A stretch of DNA of 64,000 nt from Streptomyces sp. CG 926 (GTDB taxonomy: Bacteria > Actinomycetota > Actinomycetes > Streptomycetales > Streptomycetaceae): NCBI RefSeq assembly GCF_003148825.1, contig NZ_QGGZ01000012.1:1-64000 (forward strand), given 5' to 3'. The stretch's first letter is position 1. Every line of letters starts with the position of its first letter. The notes under the pieces were generated by a model that did no database searches, was not told where the DNA came from, and saw nothing but the letters and a program-made list of their open reading frames with translations. Shown piece after piece: positions 1-8,165 of this stretch. The position numbers and the translations under genes are program-made.

Positions 1-131
1 GCCACCATGCACAACCTCGCCATGACACGGTGAAACAGCAGGCCAGACGCCACTTCGACCCGCCCAGGCCCGACCTTCTGCAACACCCTTTAGGGCCACC
101 TCTGCTTCCACACCCCGACCGGTCGGTCTCC

Positions 132-164
132 GATGGGCCATCAGACTCTCCCTGATGGCCCATC
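132..164 (+). terminator. Intrinsic-terminator-like hairpin for a gene left of the window
   Basis: A perfect 13-bp inverted repeat (132-144 with 152-164, 7-base loop) is followed on the plus strand by AATTTCT. No gene ends here inside the window, so it most likely terminates a plus-strand gene lying to the left. It also insulates the secreted-protein gene that starts at 306. Confidence 0.6.
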
Positions 165-196
165 AATTTCTGTGTGCTTCGGGCGAAAGCAAGTCA

Positions 197-227
197 TTGA
201 CTTCTCATCACGGCGACGCGTCAATAT
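197..227 (+). promoter_or_regulatory. Possible promoter of the WxL-like gene
   Basis: TTGACT at 197-202 resembles a -35 box and CAATAT at 222-227 a -10 box, with a longer than ideal 19-base spacer. A good ribosome site, AAGGAG at 290-295, lies 10 bases before the GTG at 306. The stretch from 1 to 305 shows no gene of its own. The promoter is inferred only from sequence. Confidence 0.3.
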
Positions 228-305
228 CGGCCACCGCACCGGCTCGACCTCCCCCACACAGCGGGTGGGGGGAGGGGTTCGTCATGACGAAGGAGTCGCG
301 ACCCA

Positions 306-1601
306 GTGAGTACGAGAACGTACCGACGAAGAGTACTGGCCGGGGCGGGAGCCCTGTCCCTGGCCCTGACGGGCGGCGTGGTGGCCCTGACGGGTTCCGC
401 GCAGGCCGCGACCAAGACCACGGCAGTCTTCGAGAACTGCGACGCCCCGGCGCCGCAGCCGGACGGCTCCGGCAACCAGAACTTCACGGTCACCCTGCCC
501 GACGGTGCCAAGGCCGGAGACGTCGTCCCGATCACGATCGACCCGGGTGCGAGCCCCCTGATCCCCTCGTTCTCCGTCACCACGGTGAACACCTCCAAGA
601 TCACCCTCAAGGTCGGTACCACCACCCAGGTGGTCACCAGCCCGCCGGAGACGGTCTCCGTCGTGGCCGGGCAGCCGCTCGACCCCAAGGCGTTCTCCGG
701 AACCATCAAGATCCCGGACGGCACCGAGGGCACCACGGTCCAGGTCGCCCTCGACCTGGCGGTGACCGACGCGGACCTGTCCGGTTCGGTGTTCACCACC
801 ACCTGTACGCCGGCGCCGCGCCCGAGCGCCTCGCTCGGCTCGGTCGCCGTCGAGGCGCTGCCCAAGGACCCGGTCACCACGAAGCTGACGCCCAACAGCG
901 GCCCGGCGGGCACCGCCGTCACCGTGACCGGCGCCAACTTCCCGGCCGGCCCCGTCGCCTGCTCCGCCCTGCTCGCGGGCACCGCGACCGGTGACACCGG
1001 TACGGGCACGGCGGACGCGTCCGGCGCCGCCACCTGCAACGTCACGGTCACCAAGAAGGCCGACGCGATCCGGATCGACGGTTCGATCACCCCGTACAAG
1101 TCCTTCGTGTTCCTGGAGGAGCAGGCCGGGGTGAAGAACCCGGTCGACGTCGAGGTCCTGCCCGGACCGCTGGGGCTCGGCCCGAAGGACGGCCAGCCGG
1201 CCGTCAGCTTCGGAGCGGTCACCATCAACGGCAAGGCCCAGTCGGTGGTCGGCGTCTTCAACGCCGCGACCGTCCAGGACTTCCGCGGCGGTTCGCTCGG
1301 CTGGGACGTGACGGCGACGCGCACGCCGTTCCTGAACCAGACCACCGGCCACTCGATGGCGAAGGCGCAGATCGGCATCCAGCCGTCCTGCACCGTGACC
1401 AACCCGGACAGCCCGAGCACCTGCACCGCGGGCACGCCCGGTGCGATCTCCGACGTCCCGATGAAGGTGGCCTCCCAGGCCGCCGGCGGGGACGAGCTGA
1501 CCGGTGGTGAGTTCGCCGTCGGCGGCGCCGGAATGATCCAGCTCCCGCCCTTCATGTTCGCGGACACCTACCAGACGGTCGTGACCTTCTCGATCGCCTG
1601 A
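306..1601 (+). CDS. Secreted WxL-like surface protein with IPT/TIG-like segment
   Basis: The 431-residue product starts at GTG with AAGGAG ten bases upstream. It has a basic N-terminus and hydrophobic core ending AQA-AT near residue 34, a typical signal peptide. The middle region contains NSGPAGTAVTVTGANF, which looks like an IPT/TIG beta-sandwich. The C-terminal third has GWDVTATRTPF and ends YQTVVTFSIA. These sit where WxL surface domains carry a W-x-L motif and a final Y...TWxL strand, but the second tryptophan is replaced by phenylalanine. The next gene encodes a DUF916 protein, the usual partner of WxL proteins, which supports the reading. It is probably exported and held on the wall non-covalently. 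No catalytic motif is seen. The WxL assignment is inference; that it is secreted is well supported. Confidence 0.75.
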   Translation: MSTRTYRRRVLAGAGALSLALTGGVVALTGSAQAATKTTAVFENCDAPAPQPDGSGNQNFTVTLPDGAKAGDVVPITIDPGASPLIPSFSVTTVNTSKITLKVGTTTQVVTSPPETVSVVAGQPLDPKAFSGTIKIPDGTEGTTVQVALDLAVTDADLSGSVFTTTCTPAPRPSASLGSVAVEALPKDPVTTKLTPNSGPAGTAVTVTGANFPAGPVACSALLAGTATGDTGTGTADASGAATCNVTVTKKADAIRIDGSITPYKSFVFLEEQAGVKNPVDVEVLPGPLGLGPKDGQPAVSFGAVTINGKAQSVVGVFNAATVQDFRGGSLGWDVTATRTPFLNQTTGHSMAKAQIGIQPSCTVTNPDSPSTCTAGTPGAISDVPMKVASQAAGGDELTGGEFAVGGAGMIQLPPFMFADTYQTVVTFSIA

Positions 1602-1622
1602 CCCGTACGGCCGCTCGACCCA

Positions 1623-1654
1623 GGGTGGTGCGGCGCTCCGGCGCCGCACCACCC
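1623..1654. terminator. Hairpin between WxL-like and DUF916 genes
   Basis: A perfect 14-bp stem (1623-1636 with 1641-1654) and a 4-base loop lie between the two genes, without a T-run, as is common in Streptomyces. It may terminate or attenuate transcription so that the first gene is expressed more than the second. Confidence 0.6.
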
Positions 1655-1687
1655 CTTCCTCCGTTCCGCGCCCACTGGAGACCGCCC

Positions 1688-2746
1688 ATGCGCACCCGTA
1701 GCCGTAGCCGGACCCGTCGCCGCACCCGCACCCTCCTGTACGGCCTGCTCCTCGGCCTGCTGCTCGGCGGCGCGGGCCTGCTGCCGGCCACCGCGGCGCG
1801 CGCCGCGGACAACGGCACGTGGGGGGTGTTCCCGACGCCGGCGGCCGGCGCGGCGATGACCGACCGCGCGTACTTCTTCCACCAGGGCACGGCCGGGAGC
1901 ACGCTGAGCGACAGCGTGACGATCGTGAACTCCTCCGACAAGGAGCTGACGTTCCAGGTCTTCGCCACCGACGCCGTGAACACCCCCGCGGGCGGCGCCT
2001 TCGCGCTGCTGCCGGTGGAGACGCGACCGAAGGACGTCGGGGCGTGGATCACGCTCGGGCCACAGGCCGCGAACACCGTCACCGTGCCCGCCGAGGGCCG
2101 CAAGGACATCCCCTTCACCGTGAAGGTCCCGGCGGACGCGACGCCCGGTGACCACGTCGGCGGGATCGTCGCCCTGGGCACCGCCGTGGAGGGCGTGCAG
2201 CAGGAGGGCAAGGTCCAGGTCGGGGTGAAGCGCTCGGTGGGCGCCCGGCTCTACTTCCGGGTGCCGGGGCCGGTCACGCCGGGGCTGAGCGTGGAGGACG
2301 TACGGGTCAGCCGCGCGGCGCCGCTGCTGCCGTGGGTCAAGAACGCCCGCGCGACGATCACGTACGCGCTGGTCAACCGGGGCAACATGGTGATCGAGCC
2401 CAAGGTGGCGGTGTCGGCCGAGGGACTGTTCGGGCGGGACGTGCTGAACCGACCCGCCCGCGAGCTGAAGCTGACCCTGCTGCCGGGCCAACGGATCGAG
2501 CTGACCGAACCGTGGCCGGACGCCCCCCAGTCGGACTGGGTGACCGTGAAGGTCACCGCGGGCGCGGCCGCCCACCCCGACCTGGTGTCGGAGTCCGAGA
2601 CCGACTTCGTCGCCGTGCCCTGGCCGGCCGTGGGACTGCTCCTGCTCCTCGCGGGCGCGGGCGCCGCGGCATGGATCCTGCGCCGCCGGCGCCGCGCGGC
2701 GGCCGAACAGCCCGAACCCGTACCGCCCCTGGCCCGAACCCACTGA
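1688..2746 (+). CDS. DUF916 / WxL-interacting membrane-anchored protein
   Basis: The product has 352 residues from ATG 1688, with GGAG at 1677-1680; a GTG at 1625 is in frame but lies in the hairpin and lacks a ribosome site. A very basic N-terminus and signal peptide end near ARA-AD. The next ~130 residues match the DUF916 pattern: FFHQGTAGSTLSDSVTIVN, a W-I-x-L segment, and VPADATPGDHVGGIVAL. A second beta domain follows, then one transmembrane helix (VGLLLLLAGAGAAAWIL) and an arginine-rich cytoplasmic tail. In Firmicutes such proteins bind peptidoglycan and WxL partners. By analogy this one anchors the 306-1601 product at the membrane-wall interface. The family call is good; the pairing is inferred from adjacency. 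Confidence 0.8.
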   Translation: MRTRSRSRTRRRTRTLLYGLLLGLLLGGAGLLPATAARAADNGTWGVFPTPAAGAAMTDRAYFFHQGTAGSTLSDSVTIVNSSDKELTFQVFATDAVNTPAGGAFALLPVETRPKDVGAWITLGPQAANTVTVPAEGRKDIPFTVKVPADATPGDHVGGIVALGTAVEGVQQEGKVQVGVKRSVGARLYFRVPGPVTPGLSVEDVRVSRAAPLLPWVKNARATITYALVNRGNMVIEPKVAVSAEGLFGRDVLNRPARELKLTLLPGQRIELTEPWPDAPQSDWVTVKVTAGAAAHPDLVSESETDFVAVPWPAVGLLLLLAGAGAAAWILRRRRRAAAEQPEPVPPLARTH

Positions 2747-2796
2747 CCGACGCGGACGCCCGGGGCGACGGCGCCCGGCCGTCACGGCCACCACCG

Positions 2797-2836
2797 CAGC
2801 GGCCCCCGGCCGGGTGAGGGTGGCCGGGGGCTGCTG
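2797..2836. terminator. Bidirectional terminator between convergent genes
   Basis: A 15-bp stem with one G-T wobble (2797-2811 with 2822-2836) sits between the DUF916 gene and the convergent mmsA end. It can serve both strands. Confidence 0.7.
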
Positions 2837-2866
2837 GGCTACGGGTGCTGCTGGGGGCGGGGTGGG

Positions 2867-4366
2867 TCAGTGGTTGCGGGGGAAGCCCAGGTCCACGCCG
2901 AGGTGGCCCTCGGAGGGGTCCGGCCAGCGGGTCGTGACGACCTTGCCGCGGGTGTAGAAGTGGATGCCGTCGTTGCCGTAGATGTGGTGGTCGCCGAAGA
3001 GCGAGTCCTTCCAACCACCGAAGGAGTGGTAGCCCACCGGCACCGGGATCGGCACGTTGACGCCGACCATGCCGGCCTCGATCTCCAGCTGGAAGCGGCG
3101 GGCGGCGCCGCCGTCGCGGGTGAAGATCGCGGTGCCGTTGCCGAACGGCGAGGCGTTGATGAGGGCCACGCCCTCCTCGTAGGTCTCGGCGCGCAGCACG
3201 CACAGGACCGGGCCGAAGATCTCGTCGCGGTAGGCGTCGGAGTCGGTCTTCACACGGTCCAGCAGGGACAGGCCGATCCAGTGGCCGTTCTCGTTGCCCT
3301 CGACCGTGAAGCCGGTGCCGTCGAGGACGACGTCCGCGCCCTGGTCGGCCGCGCCCTTGACGTACGAGGCGACCTTGTCGCGGTGGGCGGCGGTGATCAG
3401 CGGGCCCATCTCGGAGGTCGGGTCGTTGCCGGGGCCGATCTTGATCTTCTCGGCGCGCTCGCGGATCTTCTCGACGAGCTCGTCGCCGATCGCGCCGACG
3501 GCCACCACGGCGGAGATCGCCATGCAGCGCTCGCCGGCCGAACCGTAGGCCGCGGACACGGCCGCGTCTGCGGCGGCGTCCAGGTCCGCGTCCGGCAGCA
3601 CCAGCATGTGGTTCTTGGCGCCGCCCAGGGCCTGGACGCGCTTGCCGTTGGCCGAGGCGGTGGTGTGGATGTGGCGGGCGATCGGGGTCGAGCCGACGAA
3701 GGAGACGGCCGCGATGCCGGGGTGGGCGAGCAGCGCGTCCACGGCCACCTTGTCGCCGTGGAGCACGTTCAGCACGCCCGCCGGCAGTCCGGCCTCGGTG
3801 GCCAGCTCGGCGAGCTTGTTGGCGGCCGACGGGTCCTTCTCGCTCGGCTTGAGGATGAAGGTGTTTCCGCAGGCCACGGCCAGCGGGAACATCCACATCG
3901 GGACCATCGCCGGGAAGTTGAAGGGGGTGATGCCCGCGACGACGCCCAGCGGCTGGCGGATCGAGGAGACGTCCACCCGGTTGGAGACGGAGGTGGACAG
4001 CTCGCCCTTGAGCTGCGTGGTGATGCCGCAGGCCAGCTCCACGATCTCCAGGCCGCGGGCGACCTCGCCCAGCGCGTCCGAGTGGACCTTGCCGTGCTCG
4101 GCGGTGATCAGGGCGGCGATCTCGTCGCGGTGGGCGTCCAGCAGGGCGCGGTAGGCGAACAGCACCTTGGTACGGGCGGCCAGCGAGGACTGGCCCCAGG
4201 TGAGGTAGGCCTCCTGGGCGACCTGTACGGCCGCGTCGACCTCGTCGGCCGAGGCGAGCGCGACCTGGGTGGTGACCTCGCCGGTGGCCGGGTCGGTGAC
4301 CGGGCCGTAGTTGCCCGACGCGCCCTCGACGGTCTTGCCACCGATCCAGTGGTTGACGGTCTTCAT
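2867..4366 (-). CDS. mmsA: Methylmalonate-semialdehyde dehydrogenase (CoA-acylating)
   Basis: A 499-residue aldehyde dehydrogenase that oxidises malonate or methylmalonate semialdehyde with NAD and CoA, giving acetyl-CoA or propionyl-CoA. It is the last step of myo-inositol breakdown (IolA) and a step of valine catabolism. The start at 4366 has AAGGAG six bases upstream; an in-frame GTG at 4381 is less likely. Family marks are HWIGGKTVEG at the N-terminus, GITPFNFPAMVPMWMFP, and the cysteine loop GSAGERCMA. It lies 11 bases after the iolD stop and so is the last gene of a mmsA-iolDBC transcript. In S. coelicolor the valine-pathway gene is called msdA, and it may serve both pathways here. Confidence 0.93.
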   Translation of the reverse strand: MKTVNHWIGGKTVEGASGNYGPVTDPATGEVTTQVALASADEVDAAVQVAQEAYLTWGQSSLAARTKVLFAYRALLDAHRDEIAALITAEHGKVHSDALGEVARGLEIVELACGITTQLKGELSTSVSNRVDVSSIRQPLGVVAGITPFNFPAMVPMWMFPLAVACGNTFILKPSEKDPSAANKLAELATEAGLPAGVLNVLHGDKVAVDALLAHPGIAAVSFVGSTPIARHIHTTASANGKRVQALGGAKNHMLVLPDADLDAAADAAVSAAYGSAGERCMAISAVVAVGAIGDELVEKIRERAEKIKIGPGNDPTSEMGPLITAAHRDKVASYVKGAADQGADVVLDGTGFTVEGNENGHWIGLSLLDRVKTDSDAYRDEIFGPVLCVLRAETYEEGVALINASPFGNGTAIFTRDGGAARRFQLEIEAGMVGVNVPIPVPVGYHSFGGWKDSLFGDHHIYGNDGIHFYTRGKVVTTRWPDPSEGHLGVDLGFPRNH

Positions 4367-4377
4367 GCCTTGCTCCT

Positions 4378-6252
4378 TCACAGATGGCGACGTCGCTGCG
4401 CGGCTTGCCGGTCGTACTCTTCACGGGCCGTGGCAGCGGCCTTGCGGGTCGCGGTCTCGGCCACAGGAACATCCCACCACGCCTGTGCCGGGGGTGGGCC
4501 CGACACAGTGTCGGGCGTTCGGGTCTGTACGTAGACACATGTGGGCCGGGTCGCGATGCGGGCCTCGGCGAGGGCTTCGCGCAGGTCACGTGTGGTGCGG
4601 GCGCGGATCACGGCCATCCCGAGGGAGCCCGCGTTGGCCGCGAGGTCCACCGGAAGGGGGTCCCCCGTATACCCGGAGTCAGCTGCCCGGAAGCGGTAGG
4701 CGGTGCCGAAGCCCTCACCGCCCACCGCCCCCGACAGGCCGCCGATGGAGGCGTAGCCGTGGTTGTCGAGGATCACCACCTTGATCGGGATCCCCTCCTG
4801 GACGGCCGTGACGATCTCGGTCGGATTCATCAGGTACGTACCGTCGCCGACCAGCGCCCACACCGGGCGGCCGGGCGCGGCCAGTGCCACCCCGATGGCC
4901 GCGGGGATCTCGTAGCCCATGCAGGAGTACCCGTACTCCACGTGGTACTGGTCCTGCGACCGGGCCCGCCACAGTTTGTGCAGGTCGCCGGGGAGCGATC
5001 CGGCCGCGTTGATCAGGATGTCGGTCCCGTCGACCAGGGCGTCGAGCAGTCCGAGCACCTGGGCCTGCGTGGGCGCCGTGTCCTCCGCCGCGTCCGGGAC
5101 GGCGTAGGCCCGCTCCACCCGGCTCTCCCAGCGCCCTCGCTCCGCCGCGTACAGCGCTCCGTACGCCGGGTCCGTGCGGTGGCCCGCGACCGCGACCCGG
5201 AGCTCGTCGAGCCCCTCGCGGGCGTCGGCGACCAGGGGGAGGGCGGCGAGTTTGTGGGCGTCGTACGGGTCCAGGTTGAGGCCGACGAACCGGACGGCCG
5301 GGTTCTGGAACAGGGTCGCGGAGGCGGTGGTGAAGTCGGTCAGCCGGGTCCCGGCGGCGATGACGAGGTCGGCCTCCCGGGCGAGCGCGGCGGCGGTGGA
5401 GGTCCCGGTGTGGCCGATCCCGCCCACGTCGGCGGGGTGCCCGTAGGCCAAGGCGCCCTTGCCCGCCTGGGTGACGGCCACCGGGATCCCGGTGGCCTCG
5501 GCGAAGGCGGCCAGGGCCGCACCCGCCTCGCTGTGCCGGATCCCGCCGCCGGCGACGATCAGGGGGCGCGCGGAGCCCCGTACGGCCTCGGCGGCGCGGG
5601 CCAGCTCGTGCCGGTCGGGCCGGGGCCGGCGCACGCCCCACACGCGCTCGGCGAAGAACTCCTCGGGCCAGTCGTACGCCTGCGCCTGCACGTCCTGCGG
5701 CAGCGCGAGGGTGACGGCGCCGGTCTGCACGGGGTCGGTGAGCACCCGTACGGCCTGCAGCGCGGCCGGGATCAGGGCCTCGGGGCGGGTGATCCGGTCG
5801 AAGTGGCGGGAGACGGGCCGCAGGGTGTCGTTGACGGAGACGTCCCCGGCGTAGGGCACCTCCAGCTGCTGGAGCACGGGATCGGCGGGACGGGTGGCGA
5901 AGGTGTCGCCGGGCAGCAGGAGGACCGGGATCCGGTTGATCGTGGCGAGGGCGGCGCCGGTGACGAGGTTGGTGGCGCCGGGCCCGATGGAGGTGGTGAC
6001 GGCGTGGGCGGAGAGCCGGCCGCTCTGGCGGGCGTACCCGACGGCGGCGTGCACCATGGCCTGCTCGTTGCGGCCCTGGAGGAAGGGCATGACCTCGGGC
6101 CCGGTCTCCAGGAGGGCCTGGCCGATGCCCGCGACGTTCCCGTGCCCGAAGATCCCCCAGGTGGCGGCGATCAGCCGGTGCCGGTGCCCGTCGCGCTCGG
6201 TGTACTGGCGGGACAGGAAGCGGACGAGCGCCTGCGCGACGGTGAGCCTCAT
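4378..6252 (-). CDS. iolD: 3D-(3,5/4)-trihydroxycyclohexane-1,2-dione hydrolase
   Basis: A thiamine-diphosphate enzyme of 624 residues that opens the inositol-derived cyclohexanedione ring to 5-deoxyglucuronate. The ATG at 6252 has GGAGG eight bases upstream and shares ATGA with the iolB stop, so translation is coupled. The catalytic glutamate lies in GRNEQAMVHAA. The ThDP/Mg motif runs from GDGTYLMN (about 469) to VILDNHGY (about 497). The length is normal for IolD and longer than acetolactate synthase. The reading frame stays open further upstream into iolB as GC-rich noise, which I excluded. Confidence 0.93.
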   Translation of the reverse strand: MRLTVAQALVRFLSRQYTERDGHRHRLIAATWGIFGHGNVAGIGQALLETGPEVMPFLQGRNEQAMVHAAVGYARQSGRLSAHAVTTSIGPGATNLVTGAALATINRIPVLLLPGDTFATRPADPVLQQLEVPYAGDVSVNDTLRPVSRHFDRITRPEALIPAALQAVRVLTDPVQTGAVTLALPQDVQAQAYDWPEEFFAERVWGVRRPRPDRHELARAAEAVRGSARPLIVAGGGIRHSEAGAALAAFAEATGIPVAVTQAGKGALAYGHPADVGGIGHTGTSTAAALAREADLVIAAGTRLTDFTTASATLFQNPAVRFVGLNLDPYDAHKLAALPLVADAREGLDELRVAVAGHRTDPAYGALYAAERGRWESRVERAYAVPDAAEDTAPTQAQVLGLLDALVDGTDILINAAGSLPGDLHKLWRARSQDQYHVEYGYSCMGYEIPAAIGVALAAPGRPVWALVGDGTYLMNPTEIVTAVQEGIPIKVVILDNHGYASIGGLSGAVGGEGFGTAYRFRAADSGYTGDPLPVDLAANAGSLGMAVIRARTTRDLREALAEARIATRPTCVYVQTRTPDTVSGPPPAQAWWDVPVAETATRKAAATAREEYDRQAAQRRRHL

Positions 6253-7175
6253 CGGTGGTCCTCCGTTCGGGCGGGGGCCTGGGCCGGGGCCGGATCCGGG
6301 GACGGCGAAGGGGCCGGGCCGGGGAAGGGCAGCCGGGGGTCGACGTCCTGGCCGTCCCAGCTGCCGCGGATCCACCCGTGGTCGGGGTGGTCCCGGATCA
6401 GCCACTCCCGGCTCTCGCCCGGCCCGGCCATGACGTTCAGGTAGTACATGTCGTGCCCGGGGGCGGCGATGGACGGCCCGTGCCAGCCGTCGGGGATCAG
6501 CACCGCGTCCCCGGTCCGCACCTCGGTGAGGACGTCGGTCTTCCCGGCCGGGGAGGGGGAGACGCGCTGGTAGCCGAGCCCGGGGGTGTCCCCGTGCGGG
6601 GCGATCTCGAAGTAGTAGATCTCCTCCAGGCGGGACTCCTCGCCGGGGTGGTGCTCGTCGTGCTTGTGGGGCGGGTACGAGGACCAGTTCCCGCCGGGGG
6701 TGAGCACCTCGACGGCGATGAGGCGGTCGGCGGGGAAGGTGTCGGCGGCGGCGAAGTTGTTGACCTGGCGGGAGCAGTGCGCTGCGCCGCGGAGCTCCAC
6801 GGGGACGGCGTCGGCGGGCCCGTACCGGGCGGGGAGGCGGCGCTCGCAGCGGGCTCCGGCGAGGGCGAAGCGCCCGCCGGCGGCCGCTTCGATCTCGGCG
6901 TGGCCGTCCCGGGGCAGGTACGCGAAGTCGGTGGTCCCGTCGAACACCCCAGCCCGTCCGCGCAGTTGGAAGACCTCCGGCCCGTCCCCGGGGCTCTGCC
7001 CCGGACCCCGCGCCTCAAACGCCGGCGAGGCTGTTTCGCGGACCTGGCATCCGCCCGACAGTGGGAGCACGATCCACTCGCACTCCCCGGACTCGTGTGC
7101 GTACACCTCGCCCGGGGCCAGGTCGAGGACCATCAGCCTCGTCCACTCCATCCCCCACTCAGACACCACCGGCAC
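6249..7175 (-). CDS. iolB: 5-deoxy-glucuronate isomerase with an inserted repeat element
   Basis: IolB converts 5-deoxyglucuronate to 2-deoxy-5-keto-gluconate by a two-cupin fold. The family is recognised from LAPGEVYAHESGECEWIVLPLSG, VFDGTTDFAYLPR, the metal motif SSYPPHKHDE, and LIPDGWHGP. The GTG at 7175 follows AGGAGGTG by eight bases and overlaps the iolC end by 17 bases. The N-terminus is shorter than family members I recall, which begin about 20-25 residues earlier, and no in-frame start lies upstream. A 48-bp dispersed repeat (6986-7033) adds ASPAFEARGPGQSPG in frame in a loop of the first cupin. The proline-rich C-terminal tail of about 30 residues is also unusual. The enzyme is probably still active, since cupin motifs are intact. 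Confidence 0.9.
   Translation of the reverse strand: MPVVSEWGMEWTRLMVLDLAPGEVYAHESGECEWIVLPLSGGCQVRETASPAFEARGPGQSPGDGPEVFQLRGRAGVFDGTTDFAYLPRDGHAEIEAAAGGRFALAGARCERRLPARYGPADAVPVELRGAAHCSRQVNNFAAADTFPADRLIAVEVLTPGGNWSSYPPHKHDEHHPGEESRLEEIYYFEIAPHGDTPGLGYQRVSPSPAGKTDVLTEVRTGDAVLIPDGWHGPSIAAPGHDMYYLNVMAGPGESREWLIRDHPDHGWIRGSWDGQDVDPRLPFPGPAPSPSPDPAPAQAPARTEDHR
6986..7033 (-). repeat. Dispersed two-hairpin repeat element, copy 1 (inside iolB)
   Basis: Its 48 bases contain two imperfect stems: CCGGGGC/GCCCCGG around a TCT loop, and GCCTC/GAGGC. Read on the minus strand it agrees with copy 3 (46844-46891) over about 44 of the first 45 positions, and with copy 2 (46664-46714) more loosely. Its length is a multiple of three and it leaves iolB open. 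I recall similar elements as common in Streptomyces intergenic regions; the family name was not checked. Confidence 0.8.
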
Positions 7176-8124
7176 GTCCCAGCACCTCCTCCACCTCGTG
7201 AGGGAACGGCATCGCCGTGGCGCACGCCAGCCGTGAGGCGACGATCGCCCCGGCCGCGTTCGCGTACCTCAGTACCTTCCCCAGTTCCCACCCCGCCAGC
7301 AGCCCGTGGCACAGCGCACCGCCGAACGCGTCTCCCGCGCCCAGCCCGTTGACCACCTCCACCGGCACCGGCGCGACCTCCACCACCGTGCCGTCGCGGT
7401 GGACCGCCAGTACGCCCTCCGGTCCGCGTTTGACGACCGCCAGTTCCACGCCCGCCGCGAGCAGCTCCCGTGCCGCCGCGTGCGGATCCGCCTCGCCGGT
7501 GGCGATCTCGCACTCCTGCGCGTTCCCCACGGCCACCGTCGCCGACCGCAGCGCCCGCTCGTAGTACGGCTCGGGCTTCTCCCGCCACAGCATCGGCCGC
7601 CAGTCCAGGTCGAAGACCGTCGTACCGGTCCGGGCGCGGGCCTCCAGGGCCGCCAGCGTCGCCGCCCGCGAGGGCTCCTCGCTCAGGCCCGTACCCGTCA
7701 TCCAGAACACGCGGGCCGCCCGTACGGCCGCCAGGTCCACCTCGTCCGTGGTGATCTCCAGATCCGGGGCCTTCGGCAGCCGGTAGAAGTACAACGGGAA
7801 GTGGTCGGGCGGGAAGATCTCGCAGAAGGTGATCGGGGTCGGCAGACCGGCGACCTCGGCCACCCACCGGTCGTCCACCCCGAACCCCCGCAGTTCGGAG
7901 CGCAGATAGCCGCCGAAGGGGTCCGCGCCGGTACGGGTGATGACCGCGACCCGGCGCCCCAGCCGGGCTGCCGCGACGGCCACGTTGGTCGGGGAGCCGC
8001 CCAGGAACTTGCCGAACGTCTCGGCCTCGGCCAGTGGTATGCCCGTCGTCAACGGGTAGAGATCCACCCCGATCCGGCCCATCGTGATCAGGTCGAACGA
8101 GAACGGATCGCCGGTATCGGTCAC
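7159..8124 (-). CDS. iolC: 5-dehydro-2-deoxygluconokinase (PfkB family)
   Basis: A PfkB/ribokinase-fold sugar kinase that phosphorylates 2-deoxy-5-keto-gluconate. The N-terminal ITMGRIGVDLYP and the C-terminal anion-hole motif GAGDAFGGAL (about 262-271, catalytic Asp about 265) identify the family. Two starts are plausible: GTG 8124 after GGGAGGA, giving 321 residues, and ATG 8139 after GGAGG. I chose 8124 because its spacing is better. It is the first gene of the minus-strand iol transcript and overlaps iolB by 17 bases. A gene for the following aldolase (IolJ) is not seen nearby. Confidence 0.9.
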   Translation of the reverse strand: MTDTGDPFSFDLITMGRIGVDLYPLTTGIPLAEAETFGKFLGGSPTNVAVAAARLGRRVAVITRTGADPFGGYLRSELRGFGVDDRWVAEVAGLPTPITFCEIFPPDHFPLYFYRLPKAPDLEITTDEVDLAAVRAARVFWMTGTGLSEEPSRAATLAALEARARTGTTVFDLDWRPMLWREKPEPYYERALRSATVAVGNAQECEIATGEADPHAAARELLAAGVELAVVKRGPEGVLAVHRDGTVVEVAPVPVEVVNGLGAGDAFGGALCHGLLAGWELGKVLRYANAAGAIVASRLACATAMPFPHEVEEVLGRAGGV

Positions 8125-8146
8125 AGTCGGTCCTCCCATCGGTCCT

Positions 8147-8160
8147 CCACCCTAAGGTGG
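8147..8160. promoter_or_regulatory. Short dyad in the 41-bp iolC / iolE-like divergent gap
   Basis: CCACC-CTAA-GGTGG is an inverted repeat centred in the gap between the two divergent starts. It covers the Shine-Dalgarno sequences of both genes (GGTGGAGG leftward, AAGGTGG rightward), so a protein or hairpin here could affect both. No other regulatory DNA fits between the start codons. Confidence 0.3.
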
Positions 8161-8165
8161 CCGTC

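Noticed and set aside
155..994. 279-codon plus-strand frame overlapping the secreted WxL-like gene
   Set aside because: The alternative frame lacks a signal peptide and family match, while the 306 frame has both signal peptide and ribosome site.
2553..4589. 678-codon frame in another frame of mmsA
   Set aside because: Arg/Gly/Pro-rich shadow; the aldehyde dehydrogenase frame carries all motifs.
6253..6405. 51-residue extension of IolD
   Set aside because: It lies within iolB and is Gly/Pro/Arg noise; ATG 6252 has GGAGG and the conserved start.
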